From an uncultured Lysobacterales bacterium (GTDB lineage Bacteria; Pseudomonadota; Gammaproteobacteria; Xanthomonadales; SZUA-36): DNA of 54,349 bases. The translations under genes and the position numbers were made by a program. Below, piece after piece: positions 8,100 to 17,488 of this stretch (positions are counted from its first letter, which is position 1; each line of letters opens with the position of its first letter). The stretch covers positions 1-54,349 of the forward strand of contig CALBDB010000091.1 in NCBI GenBank assembly GCA_937927755.1, given 5' to 3'. The notes beneath the pieces are model-generated. The model saw only the letters and a list, made by a program, of their open reading frames with translations, was not told the DNA's origin and ran no database searches.

Positions 8100-9184
8100 G
8101 CGCACACCCATTCACTACAGGCAGCGACTACTTTCTCCGCCGCGTCCTTAAAGGCCAACTGCCTTGCCGCAGTTGCCATCGCCAGTAACTTTTCACGATC
8201 GGACAGAAGGGGTTTCAGTTCAGCCGCGAGTGCCTGCGGGTCAAGTGATGCCTGCGGCAGAATGATCGCAGCATTGCCGGATGAAAGGTATTCTGCATTG
8301 CGTGTCTGGTGGTCATCGACCGCATGGGGGTACGGCACCAGTACGGATGCCACGCCTGCCGCAGCCAACTCTGCAACGGTCAACGCCCCTGACCTGCATA
8401 TCACCAGGTCTGCCCAGGTGTATGCCGCGGCCATATCTTCGATAAACGGCTCAATTTTGGCTTCCACACCGGCTTCCGCATATGCCTCGCGCGCTTGCTC
8501 AACCTGCTTCGCGCCAGCCTGGTGCCGAATCTCAATTGCCGTGGCAGACAGTAACAGTCCAAAAGCCGCCGGCACCGTCTCGTTCAAAACCCTGGCGCCC
8601 TGGCTTCCACCGGTGATCAGCACCCTGACCGGCCCGCTTCGTCCGGCCAGGCGGATCTGTGGTTCCGTAATCTCGGCCACCTCCCGGCGCACGGGATTGC
8701 CACTGTCGATTGGCGACATGTCGTCCGGGAACGTACCCGGGAACCCCTGCAAAATCCGGCGTGAAAACCGGCTTAGCAGACGATTTGTCATACCGGGAAT
8801 TCGATTCTGCTCATGAACAAGGACCGGTATGCCCTTGGTCCATGCGGCAATACCACCGGGCGCGGCGGCATAGCCGCCGAAACTGACCGCACAACCGGGG
8901 CGGTTTGCAGCCAGCAGCCTTCTTGCCTGCCATACCGCACGTGCCAGCATAAGCGGCATACGCACCCACCGCACCAGGCCATTACCCCGTAAGCCGGTGA
9001 TGTTCACAAGATCCAGCTCGATGCCGGCCTCTGGAACGGTTCGTGCTTCCATGCCGCCTTTGGCCCCGAGCCAGCGGACCGGTACACCTTTCTGCCGCAG
9101 CACGTTCGCGACTGCCAGTCCGGGGAATATGTGACCACCGGTGCCACCCGCCATGATCAACACCCCGCGACCGGCCTGTCTCAT
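8096..9184 (-). CDS. murG: Undecaprenyldiphospho-muramoylpentapeptide beta-N-acetylglucosaminyltransferase
   Basis: GT28-family enzyme that converts lipid I to lipid II at the inner face of the membrane. The open frame extends upstream into ftsW, but the ATG at 9184 ([18 protein letters not shown]) gives a normal 362-residue protein and an ATGA overlap with the ftsW stop. Family motifs are GGTGGHIFPG at the N-terminus, the acceptor-side loop around FGGYAAAPGG, VHEQN near the domain interface, and GGSQGA followed by the donor-site region in the C-terminal domain. Confidence 0.98.
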   Translation of the reverse strand: MRQAGRGVLIMAGGTGGHIFPGLAVANVLRQKGVPVRWLGAKGGMEARTVPEAGIELDLVNITGLRGNGLVRWVRMPLMLARAVWQARRLLAANRPGCAVSFGGYAAAPGGIAAWTKGIPVLVHEQNRIPGMTNRLLSRFSRRILQGFPGTFPDDMSPIDSGNPVRREVAEITEPQIRLAGRSGPVRVLITGGSQGARVLNETVPAAFGLLLSATAIEIRHQAGAKQVEQAREAYAEAGVEAKIEPFIEDMAAAYTWADLVICRSGALTVAELAAAGVASVLVPYPHAVDDHQTRNAEYLSSGNAAIILPQASLDPQALAAELKPLLSDREKLLAMATAARQLAFKDAAEKVVAACSEWVCA

Positions 9185-10380
9185 CGGCGTGCCCCCCTGG
9201 TATTCGCAACCCGCCCCACTTTCACCGGTGCATCCCGATAGAGTTCGTAGCGGATTCTGAAAACGATTCCAAGCGCCAGGAATGTCATCAGCACGCTGCT
9301 GCCGCCTGAACTTATCAATGGCAGAGTCAATCCCTTTGTGGGCAGCACACCAAGGTTTACACCCATGCTGACAAGGGCCTGCAAGCCAATCCACAAGCCG
9401 ATGCCGTAAGCAACATTACCTGCAAACGGGCGCTCGGCCTTGTGCGCCATCAAGCCGATGATCATGATGCGCGTGACCAGCAACATGAACATGGAGAGTA
9501 TGAACATGACGCCCAGCAGGCCAAACTCTTCTGCCAGTACAGCAAATATGAAATCCGTGTGCGCTTCAGGCAGGTAGAAGAGTTTTTGAATACTCGCACC
9601 CAGACCAACACCAAATAGTTCACCCCGGCCCACTGCGATCAGGGCCTGGGTTAACTGAAAACCGCTGTTATAAGGATCCGCCCACGGGTCCATAAAGCTG
9701 ACAATACGTCTTAGACGGTAGGGTTCCATTGCGGCAAAACCAAACACCGGCACGGCAATTGCCCCCAGGATGAATAGATGGCGCCACGCGGCACCCGCCA
9801 GCCACACCATGCCGCCAACGATCGCGGTGATCACCGCGGCGCTGCCCATGTCGGGCTGAACCAACAGAATCCCGGTCAACATCGCCGCCAGAACCAGGGG
9901 CTTCAGGGTGTCAAAGAACCGGATCTTGACCGTGTCTGCCTTGCGCACAAGGTATCCGGCCATATAGATGATCACCATGACCTTGACGGCCTCGACCACC
10001 TGGAAATTCGCAAATCCTATGGTGATCCACCGTGCACTTCCATTTACGCTGCGCCCGATGCCGGGGATAAACACCAGCAACAACACCAGTGCTGACAACC
10101 ACATCAGCGGGCGACTGATGCGCTCCAGGTAAGCTACAGGGATCCCCCGGAAGGCCAAGGCCAGCAGGGCGCCCATAACGACGTAGATTATATGGCGCAC
10201 CAGGTAGTGATATGTGCTCACGCCATGGCTATCTGCGATCGCGATAGACGAAGAACCCACCATAACCAGGCCAGAGGCCACCAACAGCAACACCGGCACC
10301 AGCAACCACGCATCGACCTGCGCGGTCCCCGGTATGCGCGGTCCGCGGTGCGCCTGATGTATGCCCGCTCTCTTCTTCAT
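9181..10380 (-). CDS. ftsW: Peptidoglycan glycosyltransferase FtsW
   Basis: SEDS-family septal peptidoglycan polymerase working with FtsI. The 399 residues form about ten membrane helices with a short charged N-terminus. Conserved SEDS features are visible: GSSSIA after the first helix, QPDMGSAA in the middle, the catalytic-loop segment with [14 protein letters not shown], and [13 protein letters not shown] near the C-terminus, which separates FtsW/RodA from other membrane proteins. It overlaps mraY upstream (ATGA), so the usual murD gene between mraY and ftsW is missing. Confidence 0.97.
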   Translation of the reverse strand: MKKRAGIHQAHRGPRIPGTAQVDAWLLVPVLLLVASGLVMVGSSSIAIADSHGVSTYHYLVRHIIYVVMGALLALAFRGIPVAYLERISRPLMWLSALVLLLVFIPGIGRSVNGSARWITIGFANFQVVEAVKVMVIIYMAGYLVRKADTVKIRFFDTLKPLVLAAMLTGILLVQPDMGSAAVITAIVGGMVWLAGAAWRHLFILGAIAVPVFGFAAMEPYRLRRIVSFMDPWADPYNSGFQLTQALIAVGRGELFGVGLGASIQKLFYLPEAHTDFIFAVLAEEFGLLGVMFILSMFMLLVTRIMIIGLMAHKAERPFAGNVAYGIGLWIGLQALVSMGVNLGVLPTKGLTLPLISSGGSSVLMTFLALGIVFRIRYELYRDAPVKVGRVANTRGARR

Positions 10381-11459
10381 CTGATCTTCAACGTTGCCAG
10401 GCCGGCCAAAACCAGGATTACTGAAATAATCCAGAACCGCACGATCACTCTTGGCTCCGGCCAGCCCTTCAATTCAAAATGGTGATGAATAGGCGCCATG
10501 CGGAATATTCTGCGGCCGGTAAGCTTGAAAGACGCCACCTGTAATATGACCGAAACGGTCTCCATTACAAAAACACCGGCCATCAACGTGAAAACCAGTT
10601 CCTGGCGGACAATAACCGCGATTAACCCAAGTGCAGCACCCATTGCCAATGCGCCGATATCACCCATGAATACCTGCGCCGGGTACGTGTTGAACCACAG
10701 AAAGCCAAGACCGGCACCGGCGAGTGCGCCACAGAAAACGGTCAACTCACCAGCACCTGCCACGTAAGGAATGGCCAGGTACTCCGAAAACACCGAATGT
10801 CCGGTCACATAGGCGAAGATTCCCAGTGCTACGGCCAGGAAAACGGCCGGCATGATTGCCAGTCCGTCGAGACCATCGGTAAGGTTTACCGCATTTGAGT
10901 AGCCCACAATGAAAAAGTAAGTGACCAGTACGTAACCCAAGCCCAGCGGTATGACGATGCCCTTGAAGAAAGGCACGATCATCTGCGTTTCCACGGGTGA
11001 TTGTGCGGTGGAATAAAGGTAAACCGCGGCAGCCAGCCCAACGATGGACTGAGCCAGGTATTTCCAGCGGGCCGCCAGCCCGGCAGAGTCCTGCAGAACC
11101 AGCTTCTTGTAGTCATCAACCCAGCCGATCAGGCCGAATGCCAGCGTCACCAGCAATACCGTCCACATGTAACGGTTACCGAGGTCCGACCACAGCAATG
11201 TCGATACCACGATGGAGAACAGGATCAGGGCGCCACCCATGGTCGGTGTACCGGCCTTCGAGAAATGCGACTCGGGCCCCAGCTTCCTGATCGGCTGGCC
11301 CACCTGCTTTTTGACCAGGCGGCGAATAAAGGATGGCCCCAATACCAGGGAAATCGCCAACGCGGTCAAGGCGCCGAGAATTCCCCGCAGAGTGATGTAG
11401 AAAAATACGTTGAAGTCCGGGTTTATTTCCGCCAGCCATGCAAACAGTTCCAACAGCAT
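10377..11459 (-). CDS. mraY: Phospho-N-acetylmuramoyl-pentapeptide transferase
   Basis: Polytopic enzyme that transfers phospho-MurNAc-pentapeptide to undecaprenyl phosphate, making lipid I. The 360 residues contain about ten membrane helices and the family landmarks GTPTMGG in an early loop, the aspartate motif [14 protein letters not shown] in the catalytic region, and the histidine loop HHHFELKGW near the C-terminus. The ATG at 11459 overlaps the murF stop by one base (TGATG). Length equals the E. coli protein. Confidence 0.99.
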   Translation of the reverse strand: MLLELFAWLAEINPDFNVFFYITLRGILGALTALAISLVLGPSFIRRLVKKQVGQPIRKLGPESHFSKAGTPTMGGALILFSIVVSTLLWSDLGNRYMWTVLLVTLAFGLIGWVDDYKKLVLQDSAGLAARWKYLAQSIVGLAAAVYLYSTAQSPVETQMIVPFFKGIVIPLGLGYVLVTYFFIVGYSNAVNLTDGLDGLAIMPAVFLAVALGIFAYVTGHSVFSEYLAIPYVAGAGELTVFCGALAGAGLGFLWFNTYPAQVFMGDIGALAMGAALGLIAVIVRQELVFTLMAGVFVMETVSVILQVASFKLTGRRIFRMAPIHHHFELKGWPEPRVIVRFWIISVILVLAGLATLKIR

Positions 11460-12811
11460 CAGTTGTTCACCTCCGTGAATTCATGTCCATTGGAAATTGC
11501 ATCGACAACGTGCTCCATGCCCATTGAGCGGGAGCCCTTGACCAGGCAGGCTACACCGGGCTTGAGTTGTGCACGCAGGGCTTCGATCAGCCCTGCCCTG
11601 TCTTCGAAATGCATCGCGCTGTTGCCGAAGGCATCCGCGGTCGCAGCACTTGCCTCTCCCAGGGCGAACAGGCGTTTTACCCCCAGGGATCTTGCTGCGT
11701 CACCCAGCTCTGCGTGCATTTTGCGGCTATCGCTTCCCAGTTCTTTCATATCGCCCAGTACCAGCCATGGCTCACCGCCCTGGCTGGCCAGAACCTGCAG
11801 TGCCGCGTACAGGGAAGCGGGGTTGGCGTTGTAGGTATCATCGATCACCGTCCAGCCCGACCCGGCCGATACCAGGCTGAGACGGCCGGGGACCGGTTCG
11901 ACTGCTTCAAGTCCGGCCCTGATATCGGAAAGTGAAACCCCCAGGGCCAGGCAAACTGCCGTTGCCGCCAACGCGTTGGTCAGATTATGTTCACCGGGAA
12001 GCGGTAATTGCAGAGGAAATTCTCCAACCGGGGTGCTCACCACGACCTCACCGGCTTTGCGGCGTGCAAATACGTGGTTCCCACCTTCACCATTGAAGAA
12101 ATATACACATTCAGCCAGGTTGACCTTTTCCCACAAATCAACCCAGGGTTCGGCGGCGTTGACAACGGCCGTACCATCTTTGGGAAGCGCAGCATACAAC
12201 TCGCCTTTTGCGCGCGCCACGCCTTCAATATTGATAAAACCCTGCAAGTGCGCCGGGCCAATGTTGGTGATCAAACCAACTTCCGGTCGTGCAATACCGG
12301 CGAGATAGGCGATATCCCCGGGTTTACTGGCGCCCATTTCTATCACCGCGTAATCATGTGATTTGTTTAACTGGAACAGGGTCAATGGCACGCCGAGTTC
12401 ATTATTGTAATTACCCCGGGTTGCCAGAACATCGCCAACACGTCTGAGGATACCGGCAGCCATTTCCTTGACGGTAGTCTTGCCATTGCTGCCGGTGATC
12501 CCAATTACACGGGCCGGGCACTCGGCCCTCCAGTTTGCCGCCAACGTGCCAAGTGCTGTCAGTACATCTTCCACTTTCAGTACCGGCAATCTCGTATCAA
12601 CAGGCCGGCAGACCAACACGGCAGCGGCGCCGGATTCCTCTGCCTGTGAAACATAGTCGTGTCCGTCGTGTGTTTGCCCGGGCAATGCCGCAAACAGCAT
12701 TCCGGGAACGATACTCCGGCTGTCCGTGGTGATGCCGGTAAAGGCAATATCACTTTGCAGCGGTGCGCATCCCAGCAACGTTGCAGCCTGGCTGAGGCCC
12801 ATGTGAATCAT
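11459..12811 (-). CDS. murF: UDP-N-acetylmuramoyl-tripeptide--D-alanyl-D-alanine ligase
   Basis: Mur ligase that adds the D-Ala-D-Ala dipeptide, completing the UDP-MurNAc-pentapeptide. The 450 residues include the N-terminal uridine-binding domain ([14 protein letters not shown]), P-loop [14 protein letters not shown] near 105-118, the [10 protein letters not shown] motif and the C-terminal domain beginning near [13 protein letters not shown] 12811 overlaps the murE stop as ATGA; ATG 12802 (MGLSQAA) is a possible alternative. Confidence 0.97.
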   Translation of the reverse strand: MIHMGLSQAATLLGCAPLQSDIAFTGITTDSRSIVPGMLFAALPGQTHDGHDYVSQAEESGAAAVLVCRPVDTRLPVLKVEDVLTALGTLAANWRAECPARVIGITGSNGKTTVKEMAAGILRRVGDVLATRGNYNNELGVPLTLFQLNKSHDYAVIEMGASKPGDIAYLAGIARPEVGLITNIGPAHLQGFINIEGVARAKGELYAALPKDGTAVVNAAEPWVDLWEKVNLAECVYFFNGEGGNHVFARRKAGEVVVSTPVGEFPLQLPLPGEHNLTNALAATAVCLALGVSLSDIRAGLEAVEPVPGRLSLVSAGSGWTVIDDTYNANPASLYAALQVLASQGGEPWLVLGDMKELGSDSRKMHAELGDAARSLGVKRLFALGEASAATADAFGNSAMHFEDRAGLIEALRAQLKPGVACLVKGSRSMGMEHVVDAISNGHEFTEVNN

Positions 12812-14271
12812 GCGGCATCTCCCAAAGCTGCGTTGATGGCGGCTTCATCGCTGAACGGAATTCTGCGCCCTCCAATTTCCTGCCAGGTCTCATGGCCCTT
12901 ACCCGCCACCAGCACGACATCGCCGGAATTGCAGTTTGCAATGGCCCGTTGGATCGCGGCTGCCCGGTCCGGTTCGATGACGGCTTTGTCCGGCGCCTCG
13001 AACCCGGCGACGACCTCTTCGATAATCTGGTTGGCGGACTCGTTTCGCGGGTTGTCACTGGTAACAAAGACCTTATCCGCCAGCAGTTCCGCGGCGCGGC
13101 CCATCTGTGGCCGCTTGCCACGATCCCGGTTGCCCCCACAACCAAAGACACACATGAGTTTACCGTCAAGATGCGCCCGAACGGCACGTAATGCGCTCTC
13201 CAGCGCGTCCGGCGTATGCGCGTAGTCAATGACCACCACCGGCTGCCCGGGCTCACCGGCCAAACGTGCCATCCTGCCCGGTACCGGCTGCATCAATTCC
13301 AACTGGTGCAAAACGCGGTGCCATGGCATCCCCAGCAGCGCCAGTGTTCCGGCAGCAGCTAACAGGTTGGATGCATTGAACTCACCCAGCAGACTGGTAT
13401 GCACATCCTCTGAACCCCATGGCCCGCTTATGCGCAGGGTCATTCCATCAATATCCATGGAGCGGACTTCGGCCCTTAATTCGGCACCCTGCTGAAGGCC
13501 AAAACTGAGCATCTGCATACCGCCATTAAGTTCGCCAAACCACTTTCTGCCATAGGCGTCATCGTGATTGATAATGGCGAAGGACGGGGCATAGTCGGTA
13601 AACAGAAGACGCTTGGCGGCTGCGTAACCCGCCATGTTCTTGTGATAATCGAGATGGTCCCGGGTGAGGTTGGTGAATACGGCAGCATCAAACTGCACGG
13701 TCTGGCAGCGGTGTTGCTGCAACGCGTGGGAGGAGACCTCCATCGCCAGGCGATCAATACCCGACTTCAGGCAATCGGACAACACATGTTGAAGACGGAG
13801 AGGGTCCGGCGTGGTTCGTGACCCGGTCTGCAATTTGCCAACAGGACCATAACCCAGGGTACCGACCATGCCGGCATCTCCATAAACGCGTTGCCAAGAC
13901 TGGGCGAGAAAATGCGTGACCGAAGTTTTGCCATTGGTGCCGGTCACACCGGCGATCGTCATCTGCTCTGAGGGTGCGGCGTAAAACCGGGATGCCAGTT
14001 CTCCCAACTTGTCACCCAGCCCACTCACTTTTACGGCAGGAACATCCAGTGCCGGCAACGCTTGCAAGCCATCATGGATTATAGCAACGGCGCCTGCGTT
14101 CACCGCAGAGCGGGCATAGTCCAGGCCATGTCCAACCTGACCCTGGACAGCTACAAAGGCGTCACCGGGCTCAATGGTTCGGTTATCCAGGCTGATACCG
14201 GTAAGCCTGGTTTCATGCGCGTCCCCAACCCATCCTTCCAGCAGTTCAAACAGGGTCATGGCCATGATCAT
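12808..14271 (-). CDS. murE: UDP-N-acetylmuramoyl-L-alanyl-D-glutamate--2,6-diaminopimelate ligase
   Basis: Mur ligase that adds the third residue of the stem peptide. The DNPRNE motif in the C-terminal domain is the signature for meso-diaminopimelate, so a Gram-negative-type peptidoglycan is expected. Other features are the P-loop GVTGTNGKTSVTH near 105-117, the TNLTRDHLDYHK segment with the lysine expected to be carbamylated, and IDYAHTPDAL. ATG 14271 overlaps the ftsI stop as ATGA; ATG 14259 (MTLFELL) matches typical family starts and is also plausible. Confidence 0.97.
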   Translation of the reverse strand: MIMAMTLFELLEGWVGDAHETRLTGISLDNRTIEPGDAFVAVQGQVGHGLDYARSAVNAGAVAIIHDGLQALPALDVPAVKVSGLGDKLGELASRFYAAPSEQMTIAGVTGTNGKTSVTHFLAQSWQRVYGDAGMVGTLGYGPVGKLQTGSRTTPDPLRLQHVLSDCLKSGIDRLAMEVSSHALQQHRCQTVQFDAAVFTNLTRDHLDYHKNMAGYAAAKRLLFTDYAPSFAIINHDDAYGRKWFGELNGGMQMLSFGLQQGAELRAEVRSMDIDGMTLRISGPWGSEDVHTSLLGEFNASNLLAAAGTLALLGMPWHRVLHQLELMQPVPGRMARLAGEPGQPVVVIDYAHTPDALESALRAVRAHLDGKLMCVFGCGGNRDRGKRPQMGRAAELLADKVFVTSDNPRNESANQIIEEVVAGFEAPDKAVIEPDRAAAIQRAIANCNSGDVVLVAGKGHETWQEIGGRRIPFSDEAAINAALGDAA

Positions 14272-15974
14272 TGCCCCCCTGCTGTATTGCCGGCGTCAGC
14301 CAGTATCGTGGGATAGTCGTCCGGCGGGATGTTCAGAATCCGCATGGCGCCCGTCATAACTTCAGAAAACAACGGGGCGGCGACCAGGCCTCCGTAATAC
14401 TCATCACCGGTCGGGTCATTGATCACGACCACGCACGCCAGGCGCGGGTCGCTCACGGGCCCGAAGCCCGCGAAACTCGAAACGTACCGGGCGGCGGCAT
14501 AACCCGAAGCGCTGGCTTTATGGGAAGTACCGGTTTTGCCGGCGATACGGTAATTTGCGACGCTCGCCCTGCTGCCGGTGCCCTGGGGGGTAGTGACCGT
14601 TTCGAGCATCCTGGCCACCGCGTTGGCGATATCGGGGTCAATCGCGGAAATGGGCGGGTTATTGGAACCCTGTATGAACGCAGGTTGGCGCAACTTGCCG
14701 CCATTGGCGATCGCGGCATAGGCCTGCGCCAGTTGTAATGGTGTTGCCGAAATACCATAGCCGTAGGAAATGGTTGCCTGTTCGAGGCGCCTCCAGCGAC
14801 GGTGATTTCGCAATACCCCCGCCGACTCCCCGGGGAAACCGGTGCCGGTTGCCTCACCGAAGCCAAAGCGCGTGTAGGTGTCCCACATTTCCTGCGGCTC
14901 AAGCTGGAGTGCCAGTTTTGTCACACCGACATTACTGGATTTTGTGAGTACACCGGTCACATCCAGCAAGCCGTAGTTATTGTGGTCACGGATCGTGTGA
15001 CCGGAAATCACCGTGTAACCCGGTGATGTCTCCACCGGGGTGGCAGGAACAGCCAGGTCGTGCTCCAGTACCGAAGCAATCGCGATGGGCTTCATCACCG
15101 AACCCGGTTCAATCACATCGGTGACCGCACGGTTACGCATGCCGTCGGTGTCATGGCCGGGGTCATTCGGGTTGTAGGACGGCTGGTTGACCATGGCCAG
15201 AACTTCGCCACTGTCGACATCCAGCACGACGACGCTGCCGGAACTCGCACCATGTTGCAGAACCGCGCTTTTCAGTTCACGGTACGCCAGGTATTGCAGG
15301 CGCTTATCGATCGTCAGGCGCAAATCCTGTCCCGGATCTGATTCCTTGATCAGTTCGGCCTCTTCAATGGTCTGTCCTTTGCGGTCCCTGGTGACGCGCT
15401 TGAGTCCGGGACTGCCCGCCAGCCAGCTGTCATAAGCGAGTTCCAGCCCTTCCTGGCCAACATCATCAATATTGGTGAAACCGATGACATGGGAAGTGAC
15501 TTCACCAGCAGGATAGAAACGACGATATTCCTTTTGCAGGTAAACGCCGGGAAGCCCCAGGCCACGAATCCTGTCGGCAACTTCTGGATTCAGACGCCTG
15601 ACCAGCCAAACAAACTCCTTACCGGCCCGCTGGGTCAGTTTGCGTTCGATTTCTTCCGCATCGGCATTTATGGCCCCCGCCAGTGGCTTGATATTTTCGG
15701 GGTATTCGAGCAACTGTCCAGGGTGCACCCAGACGGAATCAACCGGCGTACTGACCGCCAGTGGTTCACCATTCCGGTCTGTTATAACACCCCTTGTTGA
15801 CGCAATTGTGACTTCCCGCAAAAAACGGGCCTTTCCCTGTCCCTGCAGGAAGTCAGTCTCCATGACCTGTAAATTGACCGCCCTTGCAACCAGTCCAACC
15901 GAGCAAAGAAAGAAGATCAACAGCATGGCGTATAGCCTGCTGCCGGGAATCATTTGTTTGCTCTGTTTGCTCAA
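14268..15974 (-). CDS. ftsI: Septal peptidoglycan transpeptidase FtsI (PBP3)
   Basis: Class B penicillin-binding protein that cross-links septal peptidoglycan with FtsW. It has a short cytoplasmic tail, one membrane anchor (about 13-32), the dimerisation/pedestal domain and the transpeptidase domain with the SxxK nucleophile in PGSVMKP, SSN in the SxN position and AGKTGTSHK as the KTG motif. The frame begins at a TTG (15974) that overlaps the ftsL stop; the first ATG is at 15953 and neither has a clear Shine-Dalgarno sequence, so the start is uncertain by seven residues. Confidence 0.96.
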   Translation of the reverse strand: MSKQSKQMIPGSRLYAMLLIFFLCSVGLVARAVNLQVMETDFLQGQGKARFLREVTIASTRGVITDRNGEPLAVSTPVDSVWVHPGQLLEYPENIKPLAGAINADAEEIERKLTQRAGKEFVWLVRRLNPEVADRIRGLGLPGVYLQKEYRRFYPAGEVTSHVIGFTNIDDVGQEGLELAYDSWLAGSPGLKRVTRDRKGQTIEEAELIKESDPGQDLRLTIDKRLQYLAYRELKSAVLQHGASSGSVVVLDVDSGEVLAMVNQPSYNPNDPGHDTDGMRNRAVTDVIEPGSVMKPIAIASVLEHDLAVPATPVETSPGYTVISGHTIRDHNNYGLLDVTGVLTKSSNVGVTKLALQLEPQEMWDTYTRFGFGEATGTGFPGESAGVLRNHRRWRRLEQATISYGYGISATPLQLAQAYAAIANGGKLRQPAFIQGSNNPPISAIDPDIANAVARMLETVTTPQGTGSRASVANYRIAGKTGTSHKASASGYAAARYVSSFAGFGPVSDPRLACVVVINDPTGDEYYGGLVAAPLFSEVMTGAMRILNIPPDDYPTILADAGNTAGGQ

Positions 15975-16240
15975 GGACGGACAACCAGTATTTGCGTTTC
16001 TTCCGGTTGCTGCATTTGCAGAACCCCGCGCGCTATTTTTTCAATCTGGCTGGCGTCTGCCAACCAGCCCTGCTCAATCTGTAAACGGCTCCATTCGGCC
16101 AGCCCCTCGTCCTGGCGGGCCTCGAGGCTACCCAGTTCCACGGCAAGAAGACGGCTTTGGTGCCTGGTATAGACCACCCCCAGCGCACTGCTGACATCAG
16201 CAATCAATACCAGAAATAGAACTAGTATCTGCGAGTTCAA
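15971..16240 (-). CDS. ftsL: Cell division protein FtsL
   Basis: Small bitopic divisome protein that partners FtsQ and FtsB. An 89-residue product is obtained from a TTG at 16240 preceded by GGGAGGGG at a good distance. It has a membrane helix at about 4-22 and a periplasmic coiled-coil-like segment (RLLAVELGSLEARQDE onward), as in FtsL. The open frame continues upstream to 16387, but that part lies inside a repeat and does not resemble FtsL. Its Shine-Dalgarno sequence is provided by the left arm of that repeat. Identification rests on position before ftsI, size and topology. Confidence 0.88.
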   Translation of the reverse strand: MNSQILVLFLVLIADVSSALGVVYTRHQSRLLAVELGSLEARQDEGLAEWSRLQIEQGWLADASQIEKIARGVLQMQQPEETQILVVRP

Positions 16241-16245
16241 CCTCA

Positions 16246-16511
16246 GCCCCTCCCAACACTCGTCAGAGCACTGCGTTGCCGGCCCAAATGGCACCAGGCA
16301 AGGCGTGAGAAATGAAGTTTGGTTGCTCCAAATGAATGACGAGCAACGCTGCATGGGGCCATTTGGGTCGACAACCCGAAGGGACAAGTCACACTTTGCC
16401 CACTGCTGCGTCTCTCCTCACTTAAGTACAAGTAGTACATGACGTTCGTTGTTCCTTACATTGAACAAAATGTGTTCACGTCGCAGCGCTCTGACGAGTG
16501 TTGGGGGGGGC
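16246..16511. repeat. Nested palindromic element between rsmH and ftsL
   Basis: Thirty-base arms at 16246-16275 and 16482-16511 are inverted copies (28 of 30 bases pair). Inside them a second inverted pair lies at 16275-16295 and 16355-16375 (18 of 21), and a third, GTTGCTC/GAGCAAC, at 16322-16328 and 16341-16347. No protein is convincingly encoded. The right arm encodes the last residues of RsmH; the left arm holds the ftsL ribosome site. This looks like a non-autonomous repeat that inserted where rsmH and ftsL normally abut. The family was not recognised and copy number elsewhere is unknown. Confidence 0.75.
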
Positions 16512-17432
16512 TATCTTCTCCGCAACCCTCATAATTGCACTGCGTGCCCTGGGATTTACGGAAATTTCCTGTTCGGAGGGTCGAACTGCTTTGCCAATCA
16601 ACTTCAGTCTTGGGGACCAGTCCGGGTGATCAGGAATATTGCGGCGGACTTGACCTGGTCGTACGGCTTCTCTGAACGTCCGCTTGACCAGGCGGTCCTC
16701 AAGGGAGTGAAAACTAATCGCCACCAGCCTTCCTCCCGGGCGCAACTGCCTGACTGCTGCTTCCAACCCTAAGGTCAGATCACCCATTTCGTCATTGACA
16801 ACAATTCGGATTGCCTGGAAGCACCGTGTTGCCGGATGCTTTTTTTCCCGCTTGCCTATCGTAGCCTCGATAAGGTCTGCCAGCTGAGTAGTTGTTTCCA
16901 AACTTTTCTGCTGCCGGGCCTTCACGATACTCCGGGCAATCCTGCGCGCATGGCGCTCCTCTCCAAACTCCCAAAACACGCGGGACATTTCCCGCTCCGG
17001 TGTATCTGCGAGCCACTCGGCCGCAGAAACACCCTTTGTTGGGTCCATCCGCATATCCAGCGGGCCGTCGTTTCTAAACGAAAAGCCCCGATCCGGATCG
17101 TCCAGTTGTGGTGAAGAAACTCCAAGATCAAGCAAAATGCCATCCAGGTTTCTTTCTATTTGCCACTCCTGGACCATGCGGTCCATCTCCGCAAAACTAC
17201 CCTGAACGATGGAAAACCTCGGGTCGCCACCCAACTCTTCCAGTCCCGCCGCCACCGCTTGCGGGTCTTTATCCAGGGTAAATAAGCGTCCCTGCTCAGA
17301 CAGACTGGCCAATATGGCCCGACTGTGTCCTCCTCTGCCAAAGGTCGCATCAAGGTAGATTCCTTCTTCCCTGACCTTGAGTGATGAGACCGCTTCCTCC
17401 CGCAATACAGCTTGATGCTGGTACGTGCTCAT
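16476..17432 (-). CDS. rsmH: 16S rRNA (cytosine(1402)-N(4))-methyltransferase RsmH
   Basis: SAM-dependent methyltransferase that modifies C1402 of 16S rRNA in the decoding centre, with RsmI completing the m4Cm nucleotide. The 318 residues contain the SAM-binding motif DATFGRGGHS near 28-37, LDLGVSSPQLDDPDRGFSFR, and the C-terminal NPRARSA motif. Homologues usually end soon after that motif; here the last eleven residues (APPNTRQSAAT) are encoded by the right arm of the repeat at 16482-16511, so the natural tail has probably been replaced. It follows mraZ by 56 bp. Confidence 0.97.
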   Translation of the reverse strand: MSTYQHQAVLREEAVSSLKVREEGIYLDATFGRGGHSRAILASLSEQGRLFTLDKDPQAVAAGLEELGGDPRFSIVQGSFAEMDRMVQEWQIERNLDGILLDLGVSSPQLDDPDRGFSFRNDGPLDMRMDPTKGVSAAEWLADTPEREMSRVFWEFGEERHARRIARSIVKARQQKSLETTTQLADLIEATIGKREKKHPATRCFQAIRIVVNDEMGDLTLGLEAAVRQLRPGGRLVAISFHSLEDRLVKRTFREAVRPGQVRRNIPDHPDWSPRLKLIGKAVRPSEQEISVNPRARSAIMRVAEKIAPPNTRQSAAT

Positions 17433-17488
17433 CAGCTCAGTTCAAAACCTCCGGTCCAAATTCATTCAGCCCTACCCAGGGCACCTGC

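Noticed and set aside
7557-8816. Plus-strand open frame of 419 codons across murC and murG
   Set aside because: Composition-driven shadow of two certain genes; no domain or ribosome site.
11001-11834. Plus-strand open frame across mraY and murF
   Set aside because: Overlaps two certain essential genes on the other strand and has low-complexity Gln/Arg composition.
16241-16387. Upstream extension of ftsL in the same frame
   Set aside because: Encoded by the palindromic repeat and lacks similarity to FtsL; the TTG at 16240 has a good ribosome site.
16449-16772. Plus-strand open frame over the repeat and the rsmH end
   Set aside because: Mostly antisense to rsmH; begins within the palindrome and shows no family features.
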